Part shown: positions 52,506-60,713 of the stretch, in pieces
How positions within the stretch are numbered: position 1 is the first letter of the stretch
Layout: every line of letters begins with the position of its first letter
Assembly (NCBI GenBank): GCA_002791545.1
Contig: PFXG01000008.1
Location: forward strand, 89,522-153,521
Origin: Zetaproteobacteria bacterium CG_4_9_14_3_um_filter_49_83
GTDB taxonomy: Bacteria > Pseudomonadota > Zetaproteobacteria > Mariprofundales > Mariprofundaceae
Reading direction: 5' to 3'
DNA: 64,000 bases
The notes under the pieces: model-generated
The model's database searches: none
What the model saw: only the letters and a program-made list of their open reading frames with translations
What the model was told of the DNA's origin: nothing
Position numbers and translations under genes: made by a program

Positions 52506-54119
52506 TCACAGATCATGTCCTGCATACGAGCAATTGAATGATTTATTAACGAGAGGAAAATCCGGTACCGGCACAGTTCGAACCGCGAGTTCAAGCCCGA
52601 GCCAATTGATAGCGGAGGGATCGCGTACGAAATAACGGTCGATACAACCACCTTCACCAAAACGAACCCAGGCCGCAATTTCACCACGCCAGCTTTCAAT
52701 GGCGGCAAATCCCGAAACACCTGATTCCGGCGGTATCCATGCTGCCTGAATATCACCTTCCGGCAGGGTTTCCAATAATTGCCCGATGATACGCGCAGAA
52801 TCTGCAATCTCTTCAAATCGCACCCAGATACGCGTTGCCACATCGCCCAGCTTGCCTTCGGCCACCCTCACCTCCACATCGTCGTATGGTGGATAAGCTT
52901 CTTCGATCCGCTCATCCGGATAATCCCCCGAAGCCCGTCCGGCGAAACCGAGCAGACCAATATCCCGTGCATCGGCGATACAAACGGTGCCTGCACCTAT
53001 GACGCGCTCCTGAATGGATGGGTGATCGGCATAAATACTGCGCAAATGCTCGACTTCAGCAGCAATAGTACGGGTCTGCTGCATCAGCATCATACACGAT
53101 ACGGCATCAACATCACGACAAACACCACCCGGCGTAATCGTATCCATCAACAAGCGGTGACCGAATACATCGGCATGCATTCTCGCCATATCTTCTCTCA
53201 AACGCTGCATCTGCATATGCATAAAGGTAAAGGCGGCATCATTGCAGATGGCGCCGATATCACCGATATGATTTGCCATACGCTCACGCTCACACAAAAT
53301 GCCGCGCAGATAGCTGGCCCGCTTTGGCGCTGCCGTATTACTTGCATATTCGCAGGCATGGGCAAAAGCCCAGGCATGGCCGACCGTGGTGTCACCGGAA
53401 ACTCTGGCGGCAAGGCGAATACCATGCTCCGCCGTTCTGCCCTGCATGGCTTTCTCGATACCCTTATGTACATAACCCAGTCGCTCTTCCATGTTCAGGA
53501 TGTATTCTCCGACCGCCAGAAAACGGAAATGTCCGGGTTCGATAATACCGGCATGCACCGGGCCGACGGGAATTTCATAGACGCCCTGGCTGCTGCTTTG
53601 CACGTAGTCATAATCGATTGCGTTTCTCTCAGGCTCAACAGACATACGGGTTACACTGAAGTCCGCACGCAGCGGATGCACATTTTCCGGCCAGTGTTCA
53701 TGTTTGATCCATGCTCTGGAATCAGGGATATTGCGGACATGTATGCCGAACATATCCTGCAGCGTACGTTCCATGCGACAGGCAGAAATATAGTGTCCGC
53801 TGATCGATTGTACTTCCCGAGTATCGTCACGCAATCGGGTTCTCAGCAGTGCATGCCTGTGTTCGGGATGCGCAAAAGCCATGTAGACATACAACGCCCG
53901 GCTGCCGGATACGCTGATATCGTGTTTACCCGCTTCCGCCGCCCAGACAGCCACCATCCGCATCTCCAGACGTCGTGCTTCTCCGGCAGCTTGCTCCCAG
54001 TCATGCAGACGAATTTCCAGGCATGGCATATGCACAGGGTGGTGATCTGCAAGAAATTCCGAATGAATTCCATGATCGCCAAGGCGTTCGGCAAACCAGG
54101 TGTTGACGGCAAATCTCAT
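52506..54119 (-). CDS. Fused NuoC-NuoD-like large subunit (HyfG/Ehr type, no [NiFe] ligands)
   Basis: 537 residues: a NuoC-like N-terminal part (about 1-160), then a NuoD/hydrogenase large-subunit part. LGYVHKGIEKAMQG precedes the place where group 4 hydrogenases carry CxxC, but here it is RVSGDTTVGH (239-248). The C-terminal ligand pair is also missing: the protein ends DFPLVNKSFNCSYAGHDL with a single Cys. So it cannot hold a normal Ni-Fe centre. This fits Ehr-type (energy-converting hydrogenase-related) complexes. Overlaps the HyfF-like gene by 4 nt. Confidence 0.88.
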   Translation of the reverse strand: MRFAVNTWFAERLGDHGIHSEFLADHHPVHMPCLEIRLHDWEQAAGEARRLEMRMVAVWAAEAGKHDISVSGSRALYVYMAFAHPEHRHALLRTRLRDDTREVQSISGHYISACRMERTLQDMFGIHVRNIPDSRAWIKHEHWPENVHPLRADFSVTRMSVEPERNAIDYDYVQSSSQGVYEIPVGPVHAGIIEPGHFRFLAVGEYILNMEERLGYVHKGIEKAMQGRTAEHGIRLAARVSGDTTVGHAWAFAHACEYASNTAAPKRASYLRGILCERERMANHIGDIGAICNDAAFTFMHMQMQRLREDMARMHADVFGHRLLMDTITPGGVCRDVDAVSCMMLMQQTRTIAAEVEHLRSIYADHPSIQERVIGAGTVCIADARDIGLLGFAGRASGDYPDERIEEAYPPYDDVEVRVAEGKLGDVATRIWVRFEEIADSARIIGQLLETLPEGDIQAAWIPPESGVSGFAAIESWRGEIAAWVRFGEGGCIDRYFVRDPSAINWLGLELAVRTVPVPDFPLVNKSFNCSYAGHDL

Positions 54120-55585
54120 CCTCCACCTCCGCCCGCAACAATCAGTGCCGCCGCCTGCGTATACCAGTCGGCCAGAAAGTCCGGAATCGCCAGACCCAGC
54201 ACCAGTGCCATAGCAAAATGTACATACACCGGCAGCATATTGACGTGCACCGGCACAGCCTGGCTGGCGACCTCACCATACACCATCGGCTGCACAAACC
54301 GGAACAAACCGGCCATCGCTATCAGCAAGCCAAGAAGCAACGGCACGGCTGTCCAGGGATAGACTTCCAGAGCCGCCGCAAACAATAGAAACTCACTGGT
54401 AAATACGCCGAATGGCGGAAATCCGGCAATGGCTACTGTACCCATCAACAGACCCCAGCCAATGCCGGGATGATGCCGGATCAGGCCACGAATCTCGGCC
54501 ATCTTCTGCGTGCCCATCGCTTGCGCTGCATGGCCGACGGTAAAGAAAATGCCGGATTTAACCAGCGAATGAACCGTCATATGCAGCAGCGCTGCGAAAC
54601 TGGCTAAGCTGCTGCCGATGCCAAAGGCAAAGGTCATTAAGCCCATATGTTCAATGGAGGAAAATGAAAACATGCGCTTGATGTCGCGCTGTTTATGCAA
54701 ACTAAACGCCGCCACGAACAATGACAGCAAGCCGAACCCCATCATGATGTGACCCGCCATATCTGTACCGGTGGAACCATCAACCAGCATCTTGCAGCGT
54801 ACCAGTGCATACAGAGCAAGATTGAGCAGCAGACCGGATAACACGGCGGAAACAGGCGTCGGTCCTTCGCCATGTGCATCCGGCAGCCATGCATGCATCG
54901 GAACCAACCCGACCTTGGTACCATAACCCACCATCAAAAAACAGAAAGCAATGCTCATCACTGCCGGGTCGAGTCTGGCCGCGTTGGCATACAAGGCCGT
55001 CCAGTTTAATGCCTCATTACCATGTCCAAGCACTGCTGACGAAGTGAAAAAAACCAGCACTGTGCCGAACAATGCCAGTGCAATGCCCATACCACAGAGG
55101 ATGAAATATTTCCAGGCAGCAGCAATGGATGCCGGCGTGCGATACAGTGACACCAGCAATACAGTCGCCAGTGTCGCCAACTCCAGCGAAACCCATAATA
55201 CACCGATGTTATTGGTGGAAAAGCCAAGCAACATACCAAACTGGAAAAGCTGGAACATACTGTGATACAGGCGAAGGCGGGGTAAATCCACATGTCCGCT
55301 GGCCAGTTCGTGGCGCATGTAGGGAGCTGAAAAAATGCTTGTCGTCATACCAACAAAGGTGGTCAGAGCAAGCAGAAATACGTTGTAAGCATCCAGATGA
55401 AACCAGCCACTCATTGCATCCACCGATTTCACATCCAGCACCTGAATCACCAGCAGCAAACTAAAAGTAAAGGTAGTTATGCCGGTGCCGACATTGATGC
55501 GCGCAGCCAGTCGCGGATTATTCACCAGTGCCAGCAACAAGCCGCCAAGCAGGGGCGACAGCAATGTAGCGACGAATAAATTCAT
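54116..55585 (-). CDS. Antiporter-like membrane subunit (HyfF/NuoN type)
   Basis: 489 residues with about 14 membrane segments. KVGLVPMHAWLPDAHGEGPT is the conserved antiporter-like segment with the proton-path Lys, and LHKQRDIKRMFSFSSIEHMG is the second conserved block. A proton-pumping subunit homologous to NuoL/M/N. Overlaps its neighbours by 4 nt. Confidence 0.9.
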   Translation of the reverse strand: MNLFVATLLSPLLGGLLLALVNNPRLAARINVGTGITTFTFSLLLVIQVLDVKSVDAMSGWFHLDAYNVFLLALTTFVGMTTSIFSAPYMRHELASGHVDLPRLRLYHSMFQLFQFGMLLGFSTNNIGVLWVSLELATLATVLLVSLYRTPASIAAAWKYFILCGMGIALALFGTVLVFFTSSAVLGHGNEALNWTALYANAARLDPAVMSIAFCFLMVGYGTKVGLVPMHAWLPDAHGEGPTPVSAVLSGLLLNLALYALVRCKMLVDGSTGTDMAGHIMMGFGLLSLFVAAFSLHKQRDIKRMFSFSSIEHMGLMTFAFGIGSSLASFAALLHMTVHSLVKSGIFFTVGHAAQAMGTQKMAEIRGLIRHHPGIGWGLLMGTVAIAGFPPFGVFTSEFLLFAAALEVYPWTAVPLLLGLLIAMAGLFRFVQPMVYGEVASQAVPVHVNMLPVYVHFAMALVLGLAIPDFLADWYTQAAALIVAGGGGG

Positions 55586-56259
55586 TCGTCATCATCCTTG
55601 TGGATCAGGTGGGCATGCATCGCATCCACTTCCAGTGAATCGAAGGTGTCGCGAATCTGAAAGAAGAACAGACCGAAAATTAACGCGGCAATCAGCACAT
55701 CGAAGGCAATACCGATTTCCACGACCAGCGGCATGCCATTGGTAGATCCGATTGCGGCAAAGAAAAGCGAGTTCTCAACGGCCAGGAAACCGATCACCTG
55801 CGTGATAGCCTTGCGCCGTGTGATCATCATCAGCATACCGAGCAGCACACAGGCCATGGCAATTGCCATCGAATCACGCGTCATCAAGTGGGATATTTTC
55901 TCTATTGGCTGAATGATATGAAAGGAGAACAACGTCAGTGCCAGCGCAATCAGCATGGTCATTGTCCTGTTCATCAACGGCTCAACCTCACGATGCACAT
56001 GCAACTGACGGATAACCCGCCATAACAACCAGGGTAACAACAACCCCTTGAGCAACAGCGCCATCAGTGCCGATATATACAGTTCGTGATTGTTGGTGCC
56101 GTAGGCAACCACAGCGGCAGTGGTTGCCAGTAAAAAACCCTGAGCAGCAAACCAGTTGAGAACCGAAAGCAAGCGGTGTTGCGCCAGCAAAGCAAAGGAT
56201 GTCAGCAACATCAACGCGGCCAGACCATCAACCAGTTGCGGCACCAGTGTGTCACTCAT
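55582..56259 (-). CDS. NuoK-like membrane subunit (HyfE type)
   Basis: 225 residues, about seven membrane segments. LLSVLNWFAAQGFLLATTAA and VIGFLAVENSLFFAAI are HyfE/NuoK-like segments with membrane Glu. It is longer than NuoK, as HyfE is. Same operon, 4-nt overlaps. Confidence 0.88.
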   Translation of the reverse strand: MSDTLVPQLVDGLAALMLLTSFALLAQHRLLSVLNWFAAQGFLLATTAAVVAYGTNNHELYISALMALLLKGLLLPWLLWRVIRQLHVHREVEPLMNRTMTMLIALALTLFSFHIIQPIEKISHLMTRDSMAIAMACVLLGMLMMITRRKAITQVIGFLAVENSLFFAAIGSTNGMPLVVEIGIAFDVLIAALIFGLFFFQIRDTFDSLEVDAMHAHLIHKDDDE

Positions 56260-57203
56260 GCGCCCACCTCCAGCATATAGAATGACAGCAGGCCGAGAAA
56301 TGCGATGACAAATGCACCGCTGAGATATTCCGGCACGTCAAACAGACGCAGCTTGGCCATACCTGTTTCAGCCAGCGCCAGCGCGATCATTAATCCGGCC
56401 ACTTTTAGCAACCACAATCCGAATGCCTGCACGAGGCTGATCGCATCTGTATTTACCGCCATGCCCCATGGCATAAACAGATCCACAATCAAGGTGGAAA
56501 AGAGCAGTAACTTCACCATCGCTGCCCATTCCATCAAAGCCAGGTGACGTCCTGAATATTCAAGAATCATTGCCTCGTGGATCATCGTCAGTTCCAGATG
56601 TGTTGTTGGGTTATCTATCGGTATGCGCCCATTTTCTGCTAAAGCGACTAGCAGCATGGCAACAAGCGCAAAGGCAAGCGATGGATGCAGGGCAAAAGGT
56701 GAATTCAGCGTATGATTGATCATGCTTGTCAGATTGGTGCTGTGTGCCGAAAGCGAAATCACAAAAATGCTCATCAGCATGGCCGGTTCGCCCAGTGCCG
56801 CAAAGGTCATTTCCCGGCTTGCCCCCATACCACCGAAGGCCGTACCGATATCCATACCTGCCAGGGCCTGAAAAAATCGCGACAATGCCAGCAGTGCGAC
56901 CAGTGCGATCACATCGGCAATCAGCGAAAGCGGCGTATCCACCAGCATGGCTGGTACGACGCTTGCTGCCATCACCGTCGCCGTGAACACCACATACGGC
57001 GCTGTACGGAATATCCAGGAGGCATGGCTGGCCATCACCACTTCCTTACTGAACAGTTTGCGTAAATTACGCCACGGCTGCATGACGCCTGCACCTCGCC
57101 GGTTTTGCAGGCGTGCCCTGCAAGTAGCTACAAATCCGGCCAGTAGCGGCGCCAGCAGCAACAACATTCCCGCCTGAAAAAATTGAACCAGAGCTGACCT
57201 CAT
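56256..57203 (-). CDS. NuoH-like membrane subunit (HyfC type)
   Basis: 315 residues with about eight membrane segments. QNRRGAGVMQPWRNLRKLFS is the family N-terminal block, and ENGRIPIDNPTTHLELTMIH matches the NuoH/HyfC signature loop, which contacts the hydrophilic arm. Same operon, 4-nt overlaps. Confidence 0.92.
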   Translation of the reverse strand: MRSALVQFFQAGMLLLLAPLLAGFVATCRARLQNRRGAGVMQPWRNLRKLFSKEVVMASHASWIFRTAPYVVFTATVMAASVVPAMLVDTPLSLIADVIALVALLALSRFFQALAGMDIGTAFGGMGASREMTFAALGEPAMLMSIFVISLSAHSTNLTSMINHTLNSPFALHPSLAFALVAMLLVALAENGRIPIDNPTTHLELTMIHEAMILEYSGRHLALMEWAAMVKLLLFSTLIVDLFMPWGMAVNTDAISLVQAFGLWLLKVAGLMIALALAETGMAKLRLFDVPEYLSGAFVIAFLGLLSFYMLEVGA

Positions 57204-59218
57204 ATGTACACCGCCAGCAAAAATATGATCGTCAAAAGTGTGTACGCCAGATAAGCATGTAGGCCGCGCTCATGCTCATGCTGGATGAATTTCGCAATGA
57301 ACAGGATGAACCTGTCGACAGGCTGATAAATATACTTCACCGCCATATCACCGACATGTACGACATAGCTCACGTGATCGGTTAATAACTTATGTCGATT
57401 GCGCTCGATTCGCACATGCTCTTCGGCGCGATAAATGCCCGCAAAAATGCGCCGCAGCGGTTGTGAAAAGCTGGTTGCATTATATTGCATGCGCGCATGG
57501 GTATGCGGATTACCACAACTCCACGCAACACTCCGGCGCACGTTTGTACCTTTGGGGTGCAATAACCAGAAGGCCACCCCCCCGAGCATTAGCATGCCCA
57601 GCAGAGCGACAGATGCCGAGTAGGAACTGTGAGAAACGTCGACCGGTGTCAACCATAACCAGCCATGGGCATGTACGGAATCGGCCAGAGAAACCTGCAA
57701 CATCATTTGCGGCACGCCGTCCATGAGCGGAATAAACAGCACGGGCAATATTCCGAGCAGCAGACAAAACACGGCCGGAATCGCCATCCCTACCTTCATC
57801 CAGTCGTTCACCTCGTGTGCATCCGAGGCTTCCTTGCTGCGTGCGTGGCCCAGAAAAACAACGCCGAACACTTTCACAAAGCAGGCCGCCGCGAGGGCAC
57901 CGGCCAGCGCCAGCATGGCGGCTGAAAACGGGACAATTGCTGTGAGCAGGGCGCCGCCCAGTTGTGGTGCCATCAGTGCCGTCTGAAAAATCAACCATTC
58001 GGACACGAAGCCATTGAACGGTGGTAGTGCTGAGATGGACATGCAGGCCACCAGAAACAGTGCCGCAGTCCAGGGCATACGGTGAATCAGGCCGCCCATC
58101 GATTCCATGCCGCGCATGCCCGTACTATGCAGCACGGCTCCAGCCCCCATGAATAGTAGCCCCTTGAACAGGGCATGGTTAATCGTGTGATACAGGGCCG
58201 CAATAAGTCCCAGTGCCGCCAGCATCGGATGGCCGTAATGCGCCAGTAACATGGCCAATCCCAAAGCGATCAGGATGATGCCGATATTTTCTATTGAGTG
58301 GTAAGCAAGCAGGCGTTTGAGATCGTGCTGTTGTAAAGCCAGAAGCACGCCGGTTACGGCTGAACAGGAACCTGCCGCCAGCACCAGAGCGCCCCACCAC
58401 CACTGGAAATCACCAGCCCCCATTAAATCCCAGACGACACGGATAAAGCCAAAAATGGCGACTTTGAGCATGACGCCGCTCATCAGTGCCGATACATTGG
58501 ATGGCGCAACAGGATGAGCCTCCGGCAACCAGCCATGCAGCGGTACCACCCCCGCCTTGGTGCCAAAGCCGAAACCGGCCAATAAAAATGCCGCCGATGC
58601 CCAGACTGGCGAAACAAAAGCTTCGCGCATGACAGAAAACTCAAAGGAACCGCAGGCTGCATACAATACGGCAAAGCTGCCAAGAATCAGCAAACCGGCC
58701 ATGTGCGCCATCAACAGGTAAATAAAGGCCGCTTTTCTGTTTTCCTGATTCTCATGTTTAAAAGCCACCAGAAAGTAGGATGAAATACTCATCAACTCCC
58801 AGAACAACATAAACGTGAACGCATCATCGGAAATGACGATGCCCAGCATACCAAGCACAAACAGCGGCATAAATATCGCCAGTACCGTTAACTGAGATTC
58901 GCCACGCAGATAGCCTTGCGAATAAATGGCGACAGGGAACAGCAGCGAACCAATGGTCAGCAGAAAAAATGCGGACAGCGCATCCATACGCACATGCATC
59001 GGTAACCACGGCAGACCCAATGGCAGAAGCATCGCGCCGCCACCGGCGATCAGGCCGGTCAAACCACTGAGCATGGCCAACAACCCTGTGGCAACAAGCA
59101 ACAGGCAAAACATGCTGCGCAGCACATGTGTTGAAGTCCGCAGGATTGGCGTCAAAGCTGCAAGCAGTGCTGTGATACAGGCCGCCAAAGCCAGATCAAG
59201 CGATAGAAAACCGCTCAC
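57200..59218 (-). CDS. NuoL-like proton-pumping membrane subunit (HyfB type)
   Basis: 672 residues with about 16 membrane segments. FGTKAGVVPLHGWLPEAHPV and LQQHDLKRLLAYHSIENIG are the two antiporter-like blocks. The C-terminal part has a charged lateral region and a last hydrophobic helix. First structural gene of the complex; overlaps the regulator stop by ATGA. Confidence 0.92.
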   Translation of the reverse strand: MSGFLSLDLALAACITALLAALTPILRTSTHVLRSMFCLLLVATGLLAMLSGLTGLIAGGGAMLLPLGLPWLPMHVRMDALSAFFLLTIGSLLFPVAIYSQGYLRGESQLTVLAIFMPLFVLGMLGIVISDDAFTFMLFWELMSISSYFLVAFKHENQENRKAAFIYLLMAHMAGLLILGSFAVLYAACGSFEFSVMREAFVSPVWASAAFLLAGFGFGTKAGVVPLHGWLPEAHPVAPSNVSALMSGVMLKVAIFGFIRVVWDLMGAGDFQWWWGALVLAAGSCSAVTGVLLALQQHDLKRLLAYHSIENIGIILIALGLAMLLAHYGHPMLAALGLIAALYHTINHALFKGLLFMGAGAVLHSTGMRGMESMGGLIHRMPWTAALFLVACMSISALPPFNGFVSEWLIFQTALMAPQLGGALLTAIVPFSAAMLALAGALAAACFVKVFGVVFLGHARSKEASDAHEVNDWMKVGMAIPAVFCLLLGILPVLFIPLMDGVPQMMLQVSLADSVHAHGWLWLTPVDVSHSSYSASVALLGMLMLGGVAFWLLHPKGTNVRRSVAWSCGNPHTHARMQYNATSFSQPLRRIFAGIYRAEEHVRIERNRHKLLTDHVSYVVHVGDMAVKYIYQPVDRFILFIAKFIQHEHERGLHAYLAYTLLTIIFLLAVYI

Positions 59219-59769
59219 CTTGACCGCACCATCAGCAGTTCACACATTTCATCGGATACATTACGCCAGTTGTGTTGCTTACGCGCATCGTAGTACAACG
59301 ACTGCATTTCGCGCAGAACATATTCGCGTCCGTCGTATTCAAGCAATGCACTGCCGCGACGTATCCAGACAAAGGCATGCGGGCTTCTGATACCGTATTG
59401 CTCTTCCTCAAAACGGCCACCGGGTTCAAGTTGTACCAGCATCGGCTCAAAGCCTGTCGGCTGATGCATTGCTGTTAACGGGATAAAACGTCCGCCCTGA
59501 CTTAATTGCACGGACGGACGATCTTTGAGATCGAAAATTTCAATATCTGTAGCATCGCCGGTTTCAATGAAAAATGCGGCAATAGCAACACCAAGCCCGT
59601 CGGCCAGCTTTTCCAGCGTTGCGACAGAGGGTGATGCCTGTCCTGCTTCAAGTTGCGACAGCGAAGCCGCACTAATACCAGCCGCTTCGGCCAGCCCCCG
59701 CTGGGTAAGACCCTGTTTTTCACGCAGGGCTTTTATTTTGGCACTAAGTTCCTTCATCGCAAGCTTCAT
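59215..59769 (-). CDS. XRE-cupin transcriptional regulator
   Basis: 184 residues. N-terminal HTH (about 8-65: ALREKQGLTQRGLAEAAGIS, then LSQLEAGQASPSVATLEKLA), C-terminal cupin (LEPGGRFEEEQYGIRSPHAF). Cupin-linked XRE proteins often sense small metabolites. It is translationally coupled (ATGA) to the first gene of the hydrogenase-4-like operon, so it probably regulates that operon. Start ATG 59769 or 59757. Confidence 0.88.
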   Translation of the reverse strand: MKLAMKELSAKIKALREKQGLTQRGLAEAAGISAASLSQLEAGQASPSVATLEKLADGLGVAIAAFFIETGDATDIEIFDLKDRPSVQLSQGGRFIPLTAMHQPTGFEPMLVQLEPGGRFEEEQYGIRSPHAFVWIRRGSALLEYDGREYVLREMQSLYYDARKQHNWRNVSDEMCELLMVRSR

Positions 59770-59854
59770 TATTCATAATAGTGAACAGCTGTATATATTA
59801 TTTAACATCAGCGCTGCGCTTGTGCAGTTCTGATGTGCTGCTTAAGATCACGGC

Positions 59855-60580
59855 ATGAACATTTCCAATTCTGACATCACCCGCCCGGACATGAACAGAA
59901 CTTGCCCGGAACGCGACATCTGGAACGAACTCTTGCAGCTCGATGCTAAGCACATGCTCGAACTCGGCTGCGGCCGCGCCGAAATCACCCACGCCATCGC
60001 CACCGGCGGGCCGGGTCGCAGCATGCTGGCGCTGGAAGTGGACACCATTCAGCACACTCTGCATCAACAAATCAGCGACCTGCCCAACGTTGAATTCATC
60101 ATGGCCGGCGCCGAATCCATCCCCTGCCCGGCCAACAGCTTCGATGTCGCTTTCATGTTCAAATCGCTGCATCACGTTCCGCTGGCTTTGATGGACAAGG
60201 CTTTCGAGGAGATTCACCGCGTCTTGAAACCCGGCGGCTTTGCCTACATCTCCGAACCCATCTTCGCCGGAGATTTCAACGACATCCTTAAAATGTTCCA
60301 CAACGAAGAACAGGTCCGCCGTGCCGCCTTCGAAGCCACCAGACGCGCTGTCAACGCAGGTCTGTTTACTCTGGCCAGCCAAACCTTCTTCAACGCACCG
60401 ATGCGCTTCGCCGACTTCAGCGAGTTTGAAAACAAAATCCTCGCTGCCACCCACACCAAGCACAGCCTTTCCCCGGAACTCTATGTAGCCGTCAAAGGTA
60501 AATTCGAAACCCACATGTCGCCCGATGGTGCCAATTTCCTGATGCCGATTCGGGTTGATCTCTTGCAGAACGTAAAGTGA
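59855..60580 (+). CDS. Class I SAM-dependent methyltransferase
   Basis: 241 residues. SAM-binding motif I MLELGCGRAEITHAIA; motif for the acidic ribose-binding loop LEVDTIQHTL; MFKSLHHVPLALMDKAFEEI and VLKPGGFAYISEP are typical of Methyltransf_11. Substrate unknown. Divergent from the XRE-cupin regulator. The 3' part and the following 76 bp are repeated twice further downstream. Confidence 0.87.
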   Translation: MNISNSDITRPDMNRTCPERDIWNELLQLDAKHMLELGCGRAEITHAIATGGPGRSMLALEVDTIQHTLHQQISDLPNVEFIMAGAESIPCPANSFDVAFMFKSLHHVPLALMDKAFEEIHRVLKPGGFAYISEPIFAGDFNDILKMFHNEEQVRRAAFEATRRAVNAGLFTLASQTFFNAPMRFADFSEFENKILAATHTKHSLSPELYVAVKGKFETHMSPDGANFLMPIRVDLLQNVK

Positions 60581-60656
60581 CACTCAGACGGCTATCGGTG
60601 CTTGTGCACGACAAAGAGCAGAATCAGGTGCATTTAATAAACCATCACCGTAATTT
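60191..60656 (+). repeat. Repeat copy 1: methyltransferase 3' end and convergent-gene tail
   Basis: Source copy. The coding part (60191-60580) matches 62818-63127 with deletions. The segment 60527-60656, including the intergenic DNA after the stop, matches 63734-63863. On the minus strand the last codons read ITVMVY then stop, matching TTVTVY of the partial gene at 63840. So the ancestral site was this methyltransferase facing that gene. Confidence 0.85.
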
Positions 60657-60713
60657 AAACTTTAGCGTTACTGCTCCAGTACAGCTTCAACAACGCTACT
60701 GAGAAAGGCGGCC

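Noticed and set aside
52779..54362. 527-codon open frame antisense to the HyfG-like and HyfF-like genes
   Set aside because: The opposite strand carries clear conserved subunits; no domain or ribosome-binding site was seen in the antisense frame. It is a shadow of codon bias.
52506..59218. Calling the complex a working [NiFe] hydrogenase
   Set aside because: The large subunit lacks both Cys pairs needed to bind nickel and iron.
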